Part shown: piece after piece, positions 1 through 7,300 of the stretch
Position numbering within the stretch: the first letter of the stretch is position 1
Layout of the letters: the number at the start of each line of letters is the position of its first letter
DNA from: an uncultured Lachnospiraceae bacterium
GTDB lineage: Bacteria; Bacillota; Clostridia; Lachnospirales; Lachnospiraceae
Direction: 5' to 3'
DNA: 10,505 nucleotides
Assembly: GCA_947177925.1 (NCBI GenBank)
Contig: CAMWWJ010000099.1
Coordinates: 1 to 10,505 of the forward strand
Notes under the pieces: model-generated
What the model was told of the DNA's origin: nothing
What the model saw: only the letters and a program-made list of their open reading frames with translations
The model's database searches: none
Made by a program: the position numbers and the translations under genes

Positions 1-304
1 ATTTTTTTGTGTCAATCGCTTGACCTATTTAAAGTATACAGGAAGCTTTCTGATTATCCGGCATATAAGTATACCATTTACCATCTTTTCCCTGCCATAT
101 TTTGTACGGATGTTTCTTTAACAATTCTTCACGTTTCATAGCTTCTATGCTATTCTGTACATCGCTAATGTCTATGATACCACTATTTATAATAAATCTC
201 AATATTTCCTGATTACTTGTTTCATATTGAGAATTGCTTATGCTATTGTATTTTACTGCACAATCATTTATTTTATTTTTCTTTTCTATGTTAATGTCTT
301 TTAT
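1..304 (-). pseudogene. Broken tyrosine integrase, N-terminal part (cut by window edge)
   Basis: One reading frame stays open for 91 codons from 304 to a TAA at 29-31. Its second half contains HPYKIWQGKDGKWYTYMPD, which matches from memory the N-terminal arm-binding region of tyrosine site-specific integrases in Lachnospiraceae phages and integrative elements. The preceding stretch (GIIDISDVQNSIEAMKREEL) also fits that family. Two lesions are visible. The frame has no ATG, GTG or TTG at the right distance from its ribosome binding site; ATA stands at 302-304, where an ATG would be expected. Family-like sequence resumes as VKRLTQKN in another frame (24 to 1). The first frame ends in TAA at 29-31 and the second has TAG at 25-27, so a single ribosomal slip cannot join them. 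The catalytic domain lies beyond the window. I infer a decayed integrase. An internal TTG (202) or ATG (139) could still start a short truncated product. Confidence 0.6.
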
Positions 305-313
305 GATAACTTG

Positions 314-320
314 TCACCTC
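314..320 (-). promoter_or_regulatory. Ribosome binding site without a normal start codon
   Basis: GAGGTGA is a good Shine-Dalgarno sequence lying 7 to 10 bases upstream of ATC and ATA codons in the integrase frame. No ATG, GTG or TTG in that frame lies close by. The intact site next to a missing start suggests that the start codon was lost by a single G-to-A change. Confidence 0.5.
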
Positions 321-378
321 TATATGAATGCTATATTTAATTTTCTAAATTCAGTCCTATTTTTTCTTTTCTATATAT

Positions 379-419
379 GTACCCCCAAGCATTAGATATT
401 TTCTAATGTTTGAGGGTAT
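379..419. other. Strong hairpin (17-bp arms, 5-nt loop)
   Basis: Arms 380-396 and 402-418 pair along 17 positions with one mismatch (385/413) and one G-T wobble (389/409) as read on the plus strand, around the loop TATTT. The hairpin lies between the coiled-coil gene and the integrase remnant. Neither side has the T run expected of an intrinsic terminator. It may end or process the upstream transcript, or be a protein-binding palindrome near the integrase. Its role is unknown. Confidence 0.65.
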
Positions 420-463
420 TGGCAGTGTTATCAGTTCCTTAACATTATTTCGATATCAATTTA

Positions 464-724
464 TTATTTACTTGCAAGCATTTCCAACTCTTTCTTATAT
501 TTCTTTTCCAATTCGCTTATTTCATCCAACTTTTCCTGATATTCAGCTTTCATTTTCCTTACCTCTCCAATCAGTTCAACATATTCATTCCTGTAATCCT
601 CCAGATTTCTAAGGGTTTCCGTGAGTTTAAAGTTTTCTCTTTTTAATCGTTTGTTTTCCCTTATTAAAATCCCATTTGTTTCTTGTGTGAGAATTTTTGT
701 TTTATTAAATCTATTTAAAAACAT
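464..724 (-). CDS. Small coiled-coil protein, unknown function
   Basis: An 86-residue, highly charged protein. From about residue 20 to the end it is nearly all predicted helix, with Leu, Ile, Val or Tyr recurring every three to four positions among Lys and Glu, as in a coiled coil. It has no cysteine pairs, signal peptide or membrane segment. The ATG at 724 is chosen because AAAGGAG at 733-739 lies 8 bases upstream; an in-frame TTG six codons earlier would place that site inside the gene. Short coiled-coil proteins of this style occur in Clostridia prophages, but I know of no assigned role. The gene follows a terminator by about 55 bases and no convincing promoter of its own is visible, so it may depend on readthrough or a weak promoter. 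A structural or chaperone role beside the tape measure gene is conceivable but only an inference. Confidence 0.75.
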   Translation of the reverse strand: MFLNRFNKTKILTQETNGILIRENKRLKRENFKLTETLRNLEDYRNEYVELIGEVRKMKAEYQEKLDEISELEKKYKKELEMLASK

Positions 725-777
725 CTGATTTGCTCCTTTCAATGTGGATTTGGTCTATCTTGTGTTTATTTTTAGAC

Positions 778-820
778 ATAAAAAAGAGCAGGAGATTTAT
801 TTCTCTTGCTCTTTTTTTAT
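778..820. terminator. Bidirectional intrinsic terminator
   Basis: Arms 783-795 and 802-814 form a 13-bp stem (one G-T wobble on the plus strand, A-C on the minus strand) with a 6-base loop. The stem is flanked by A runs on one side and T runs on the other, so a U tract follows it in both directions. It starts about 14 bases after the stop codon of the 81-residue gene, so on the minus strand it ends that transcript and insulates the coiled-coil gene. Confidence 0.85.
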
Positions 821-827
821 ACTTATA

Positions 828-1073
828 CTAATTTTTAAAATGATTTTCTAAAATGCATTGACCACCAGCAAATTTTACTTCATCCCAGCCCAGTTCGTCA
901 GCTTTATCTTTAATCCATTCCTGTACCTTATCTGTAACTTTTTGCATATCTTCTTCGTCTGGATGATCTTGATTGTAAATACCTAAAACTTTCTTATTTT
1001 CCATGATGGTACAAGGGTTATTTTTTGACCTATCATTTGGGTCTGGAAAAACATATTTACCTGCCATTCCCAT
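828..1073 (-). CDS. 81-residue hypothetical protein
   Basis: A small acidic, soluble protein of unknown function. It starts with a short hydrophobic and Pro/Asp-rich stretch (KYVFPDPNDRSKNNP). A helical region near residues 42-60 (DMQKVTDKVQEWIKDKADEL) follows, and it ends with a segment containing KFAGGQCILENHF. There are two cysteines, far apart, so no zinc site is evident, and there is no signal peptide or membrane helix. The ATG at 1073 has a near-ideal site, AAGGAGG at 1079-1085, five bases upstream; a second in-frame ATG lies two codons later. The gene is followed by a strong terminator and preceded by a 260-bp regulatory-looking stretch, so it is probably a single-gene transcript that is well translated. 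A small protein with its own control next to a phage tail gene could be a regulator or an accessory (moron) gene. I do not recognise the family. Confidence 0.8.
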   Translation of the reverse strand: MGMAGKYVFPDPNDRSKNNPCTIMENKKVLGIYNQDHPDEEDMQKVTDKVQEWIKDKADELGWDEVKFAGGQCILENHFKN

Positions 1074-1088
1074 ATTTTCCTCCTTTCC

Positions 1089-1118
1089 GAAAATTACGAT
1101 AGAATATATCGCATTTTC
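1089..1118. promoter_or_regulatory. Palindrome in the leader of the 81-residue gene (possible operator)
   Basis: On the minus strand GAAAATGCGATA and TATCGTAATTTTC pair over 12 positions, with one bulged A and one wobble, around the loop TATTC. The palindrome lies directly between a TATAAT box (1119-1124) and the ribosome binding site (1079-1085). That places it over the expected transcription start, where a repressor would block initiation. If transcribed from further upstream, it would form an RNA hairpin just ahead of the ribosome binding site. Confidence 0.5.
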
Positions 1119-1124
1119 ATTATA
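1119..1124 (-). promoter_or_regulatory. Candidate -10 box for the 81-residue gene
   Basis: A perfect TATAAT about 45 bases upstream of the ATG. No good -35 hexamer is found 16-18 bases further up (TAGATT at best); a TTGTCA at 1135-1140 is only 10 bases away, too close. Two more TATAAT boxes on the same strand (1170-1175 and 1228-1233) also lack clear -35 partners. Which one is used cannot be decided; weak or activator-dependent promoters are possible. Confidence 0.4.
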
Positions 1125-1180
1125 TACTAATAATTGACAAAAATCTACTAAAACTTATAAAAATAGTTCATTATACTGAT

Positions 1181-1214
1181 AGTAAGTAAAAATAATGTAA
1201 TCATTTCACTTACT
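1181..1214. repeat. Inverted repeat, 11-bp arms
   Basis: AGTAAGTGAAA and TTTTACTTACT (minus strand) are inverted copies with one G-T wobble and a 12-base loop. The repeat lies between two TATAAT boxes upstream of the 81-residue gene. No T run follows, so a terminator is unlikely; an operator is a reasonable guess. Confidence 0.45.
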
Positions 1215-1299
1215 TTTACATATTCATATTATACTATAAAAACTGCCAGTAAATAATTTTGCCACAACTTCACATCAAATTACCACAACCCCCAAAGTA

Positions 1300-1327
1300 G
1301 AAGAGCAACATATTTCAGTCACTCTTC
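1300..1327 (-). other. Hairpin just after the tape measure gene
   Basis: GAAGAGTGAC and GTTGCTCTTC pair over 10 positions, including two G-T wobbles, with an 8-base loop, starting 6 bases after the stop codon. It is followed by TACTTTGGGGG rather than a U tract, so it is at most a weak terminator. It could protect the 3' end of the long messenger. Confidence 0.4.
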
Positions 1328-1333
1328 ACAATC

Positions 1334-4300
1334 TTATCTAATACTTCTTGCAGCCAATCGCCCAGTATTAGATAACTGGTCAACCGTAATACTTTTCATA
1401 CATTTTTGAACTTTACTGCTGTTTTGCATAGTGTTTATAAAGCTTTTCTCATCTACAACATTTGGAAGTTCAAAGGTGTAGTGGATGTCACCAAAAGTAA
1501 CATTATCCCCCGTATTCCTAACAGGTTCAATCACAGGCATTTTAGGCAGTTCAACCAATCCCTGTGCAAGATTGCTCATCACAGGAACATATTCGGTCAA
1601 TTTTTGAAGTTCGGGTGTTAAATTTGCAGGGACAACCCATTCCCCATTTTTAACGGAAACAAGTCCGTCATCCCCATTAGTCTTAACCTGCTTTTCGATA
1701 TCATCAACACTGACAATACCACCTTTCTTGAATCCGGGAATAATCAGCTTTTTAATATTATCAAATATGCCCTCTGTTATGGAATCTTTCTTAACAGAAG
1801 AAGACATTCTCCCTGATCTATCTATATCAGATAGCCTTTGTGATTCAGAAGAGAGCAATACATTTGCAGAATCGTTGGATGGTTTTGCGGTGTTGGTTTT
1901 CTTAGTTTCTGCCTCGGCTTTTATCTTGTTTTCTTCCGCTTTGAGTCTAAGATAATCGTCATAAGCTTTATTTGCCTTGTCCGTGTCACTTACAGTAGTG
2001 GAATTTCCATTTACCTCTGTATTCCCTGTGTTTTTCTTTGCGTCTGTATTAACAGAACCAGGCTTTGCACTATTTGCCACTGCATTTCCCTGTCCATCTG
2101 ATTTCGTTCCGCTGTTTGCATCCACCCTTTTTTCAATGGAGGAAATGATTCTGTCCGTATTTTCTTTGATTCCGCCAGTGACTCCGTTGAACAAGCCTTT
2201 TGTTTCTTCCGTATAGCCATTATCTGTTGCGACTTTTGACAGATAATCATTGATTCCGCTTAGGTTGTTGTTGGCAGTTTCAAGCCCTTCCTGTACAAGT
2301 CCCATGAAGTCTTCTAGTTTCTTTGTGATGAGTTCTTCATATTCTGTGTACAATTTATCGAGTATATCCTGTTGATCGGAAATATAGCGGTCATATTCCG
2401 TCTCGCGTAAATCGTCTTGTTTATCAGAAAGTTCCTTTTGCAACTTTTGTAACTTTGCCATTGCTTCGGAAGATGAATTGCCTGAATATGCTGCGATTTG
2501 TTTCTGGATGGTTGTTATATCCTTTGTCTTTTCATTAATGGTTTTCTGATAATTATGCAAATCCTGTTCGAGGCTTAAAGCGTCTTTTTTCTTTTTAATA
2601 AGATCCTGCAACAAATCAAGTTCTGCCTGATACTTTTCCTTCATGACATCCACTAAGTTTGTTTCCAGACTGTAAGTCTCCTTAATGTCATTCTGCCATG
2701 TGGTATACATTTCCTGTAACTTTGCCTCTAAATCATCAATAGAATTGAAAGTAAGTCCAAATCCAGACAATTGTTTGTTATCCAGCATGTATTGCAGCTT
2801 ATCAACCATTTCTTTATCATTATTTGCCTTTTCTTTAGAAGCATAGTAACTTGCCGACAATGAACCAAGCTTTGCAATACCTGCATCTGTTAAGTTTCCT
2901 GTTTTGTTGTCAGAATTTTTCTCATGTGCAAATAATCCCTGTAGAAAATCCTGCTCTGTGATGATACGGTTAATAGAATCTGCTATATCATTAAACAAGT
3001 CAAAGTGTAACTGGTTGATGGCATTGTTTAAATTATAGGTTTCCTTTACGCAATCAGAGATAGCAGATGATACTTGTTGGATTGCATCAAATGCATCGTA
3101 CCATTCATCCGTTCCCTGTTTGATATTTTTCAGGCTTTCTTCCAAGTCCGCCTTTTCCTGTCTGTATTCAGCAAGCTTTTGTGCATTTATTGTCTTCTGT
3201 GTGTCGTAGTAGGAGCGGTTGACGTTCTTCCCGGCTGTTTCGATTTCAGAAATGCGGTTGTCAATCGCTTTCACCTGATGGTCTAACATTTGGACTTTCT
3301 TTTCATAATCATCCGCTATGTTATCAAATTTGATCTTGCTTGCTTCCACAAGCCAGGAGGTGTATTCTTCCTGTGCAGTTGCCAAGTCATAAGTAGCTTT
3401 AGTTCTGGCTTTCAATGCTTCGTTGTATTTCACTGCTGCATTGTAGCCTTTTGAACCTTCTGTAAAGTAGGACAGGTTAACTTCTTTTCCTGCTTTGATA
3501 GCAGCTTTGATTGCTTTCTTTTCTTTTGCGTTGACACCGGAATTCTTCAGCGTACTGGACTTACCTAAAGTTTTCTTTGCTGTTTTGTAATTCTTTGCAG
3601 CTTCTTTACTTGCAGTCTTATAAGCCTCTAAAGTCTTTTTCTCTTCTTTGGTCTGTTTGTCCACAAGTTTATTTTTACTCTTGGAACCAATAGCATTGTC
3701 AAGCTTTTTATCCAGAAGATCAATCGCATCGCTAAATTTCTTTATCTTCGTTGCTGCCTTATCCAGTGGGAGATTATACAGCTTTTCAGCCGTCTCCACA
3801 AAGGAAGTAGTGCTGTCGATTGCTTTGTCGTAGTATTCCTGATATTTTGCAATCTTATCCGCTAAATCTTCATCCTTAATTGTCTGGATGTCGATTGTAC
3901 CGTTACGCACTTTCTTTGCATACGTCTCGTCCAGCCCTACAGCATTTGCTTCTTTCATATAGCGATTGTATGCTTTGCCTTGTGTGGTTAGCAGATTCTT
4001 CAGGGAAGAAGTGGCCTTCTTATAGTATTTCGTAATGAATCCGCTTGTAAGAGCAGTTTCAGCCTGTTTCAGCCATTTATCAAAGAGACGTTGGAACTTC
4101 TTAAGCCTGCGCTCAATCCAGTCAATGATTTCTTCATTAACTTCCTTTTCTTTTTTCTCTTTTTCTTTAGTTGCTTTCTTTTCTTCTTGCCTTGCGGCTT
4201 TGATTGCTTTGTTATTGGTACTTACATCCCTAAAATTGGGAAGATTCACATTTGTGCCTGTTCCCTCGTTAAAAGCATTGTGAACTGTACCATCCGCATG

Positions 4301-7300
4301 TGTCTTTCCTTTTAAAATACGTTCTGTCTGTTCCTCATTAAAGATAACAGTTCCTTTTGGAAGGTTGCTTATGACAGGTTTGTCCGTAACTTCATATGTT
4401 CCATTTGGATATACGGTTAATTCCTTTTGCCCGTATTCGCTTCGTAATGCACCTTTTTCATTAGATGGGAGTCCATTATAACCAGAAGCAAAAGCACGTC
4501 CAACCGTTCCTTCTGCATGATTGTTTCCACTGGCTACAGGTATTCCACCAAGTGTAGGAGTAGAGCCTCCCCCACCTGCGCCAACATAACTTCCTGTAAT
4601 CTTAAAATTCTTATCGGCAATCTTCTTACTGTTTATTGCGTCAATGACAGGTGTTGCATTATCATTTGCAGATACACTGAATGTCTTATCATCAATGTTA
4701 AAAGAGGCAAGGAGTTCCATCTTCCCTTTTGCTTCGTCATCATCCACTATGACTTTCAATGTCTTTTCAAGTTCTGCTTTATTAGCCGTGTCCTTTTCAA
4801 TCTGCGCATTATAGCTGTTCATCTGACTGGAATAGAACATGGTGTTTTCCAGTCCGGAATTGCTTTTCGCAAACTGGTTTTTCGCTTCCGTCACCCGTTG
4901 GATGCTTGCTTCCAGTTCTGCTATATTTGCGTTGATTTCAATAGTGATTGGCTCACGGAGCGCATCCATCTGTGACTTAACATCAGATAACTGTGAGGAC
5001 ATGGCGGTAAATATTTCACTGCCGGGGTCTGCATGGGATAGGGCTTTCTGGCATATTTCCGCTTCTTTCTGGAGTTCCTTGTATTGTTCCACACGTTCCT
5101 TTAAGATATCGGAAGACGATTTTGTTTCTTCTTTCTGCATGGAAGCTTCAAAGTCTGCTTTGTTGTTTGCCGTCTTTTCATACTGGAATCCTAAAGCTGA
5201 CAATGCGGAAATGATAGACTGTAACTGGTCATATTCGCTAAACTGTTTTTGTACCGCTTCTGTTGGTGATATGGAATCCAGTCTTTGTTTCAGACTGTCC
5301 GCTTTATCAATCATGGCAAGTATGGAACCGTCAACGTCTGTATCTTCAAAATTGAACTGGTCTTTTATATATTCCGCAAAAGTCTGTCCGCTAGCATTGC
5401 CTGGAATTACATATTTGTCATAAGCCTTTGTCATGGAAGACACGGTTTCATCCACGAATGTGTCTAATTTCCCTTGTGCCTGTTCCAAGTTTTGCGCCTG
5501 TTTCAGATATACGTTGCTTGATTTATCTGTAATGGCATTCAAAGCTTCCTGTTCCTGTGCTACATTAGATAATTTTTCCTGATAATCATCCAGTTTATCC
5601 ATTTGGAAGCTTTCAAACACTTCTTTGTTGTTATAATCATACTGGTTTGCAAGCTGTTTCAGTGCATTAAATACCTCTTTGCTGATTCCAAGCCTTTCAG
5701 CCCAGTCCGTATCTGCTTTTGGTATATCCCCGCTTTCCAAGATCTTATCCACTTCATCAAATAGTTTTGATGCAGATTTTGCATTGTTCTCATCAAACAG
5801 TGGGGAAATGGATTTGACAAAACCATCTACGACTTTCTGATATTCTACAAGGTCTTTTGCATTCAGTGCTTTCCTGTAGGTATCTTCATCCATAAGGAGC
5901 ATGGCAGCTTCCTGGAATTCGTCACGGTTGTATTTTCCATAGTTTTCACTGTCTTTTTTGCTGGAATATTCTTTAAGAACATCAAATGCGTCCTTAGCGG
6001 TGTCGTACATGTCCTGATCGTTAGTCTGCTGTGCTGCTTTGAACCTTTCAAATGCGGAAGTGGCATTGTCAAGGCTGTTTACTAAGAGTTCATACTGTGT
6101 GATTTCCGCCTGTAATGCGTCAATATCATTGTATTTTGTTTCAATAGAATCTAGCAGAGTGCCGTTATAGTTTTCTATTCTGTTTTTCCACTGAATCCAT
6201 TCCTGCTTTTTGATAGCAAGTGTCTGACGGATGGTTTCTTTGGTGTCAAGCTGACGAGATTTTGCAACCTGCTTCAGCTTGGTCGTGTTAAGTGTGATAC
6301 GTCCGTTTTCTGTGCGGATTGCCGTGGAATATTTGGCAGAGCAGGAGAGTAGCTTTTCATAGGTTTCTTGTTGGATATTGCCAGTGTCTGATAGGACTTC
6401 TTGAAGAAGTTCATATTCTTCTGTCAGGGATTCCACATTTGATTTTGCTGTTTCTAAGGAAATTCCATCATTCGTTGTCTCCTGTACTTCTCCTTGGACA
6501 TATCCCAGTTGTATAAGCAGGTCAATCAATTTTTGGACTTCATCGGACGTGTTGTCGGTACATACACCATATTCGATAGCCTTATCAATAAGCTTGTCAA
6601 AGGCATCCCCATTATCTCCATCATCAAGCATTGCCTGTAAATCAATATCGTTGACATCTTCCAATTCGGAAATCAGTTCCTTGATTCCATCCTGGTTTGT
6701 TAAAATTGCATTGTTAAAATCAAGACAGGAAGTATCAGCCTGATCAAACACATCTTTCATGACTGAACCGTATTTTCCCCATTCCGATTTATTCTCTTGA
6801 ATCCCTGTTTTAATCTTCTGTAAATTCTGGTAAGCTTTTTCTACATTTTTATCATCATATGGATTTTCACTTCTTAAAACCGCTTCGTTGTACTCTTCTA
6901 CCTTTTTGATAGCATCATCATATGTTTTTGACAAACTATCGTTGACGGTAATTTCCGCTGTTAGTGCTTTCTTATAGGTGTCTCCAAACTTGTCAATTGT
7001 GGCTTTTGCCCGATTCAATTCAGAAGAAAGCATGTTAAATGTCTCTGAAAACAATTTCTCGTCTTCACAATCTTTCGATTTCTTTCTTAAATCGGACATG
7101 AAAGAATTGATAACAGAATAGGCATCATCCGCATTCGCATTTAAATGTACAGATAAAAGACCTTCTGAATCCCGCTGTAACTTTACACCTAGCTTTTCAT
7201 ATTTTTCCGCAAGTTCCTGAAGAATCTTTCCTTCATCGGAAAATTCCGAAATTCCAGTGTAGCTAAGATTGTAATGGTCTTCGCTTTCCATTTTCCTCTT

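Noticed and set aside
24..34. Programmed ribosomal frameshift to join the two integrase frames
   Set aside because: The first frame ends in TAA at 29-31 and the second has TAG at 25-27, so slippage before the first stop meets the second. The third frame runs into TGA a few codons later.
1135..1140. TTGTCA as -35 box for the 81-residue gene
   Set aside because: It lies only 10 bases from the TATAAT at 1119-1124, and no -10 hexamer is at 16-18 bases.
1300..1327. Intrinsic terminator for the tape measure transcript
   Set aside because: The stem is real but includes two wobbles and is followed by a G-rich run instead of U residues. It is kept only as a hairpin.
4839..5423. Plus-strand open frame of 194 codons inside the tape measure gene
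   Set aside because: It lies opposite a continuous, well-supported coding sequence. Its product is rich in Ser, Phe, Cys and Leu, as expected from reading Lys/Glu/Gln-rich coiled-coil codons backwards. The other plus-strand frames within 1406-9620 are rejected for the same reason.
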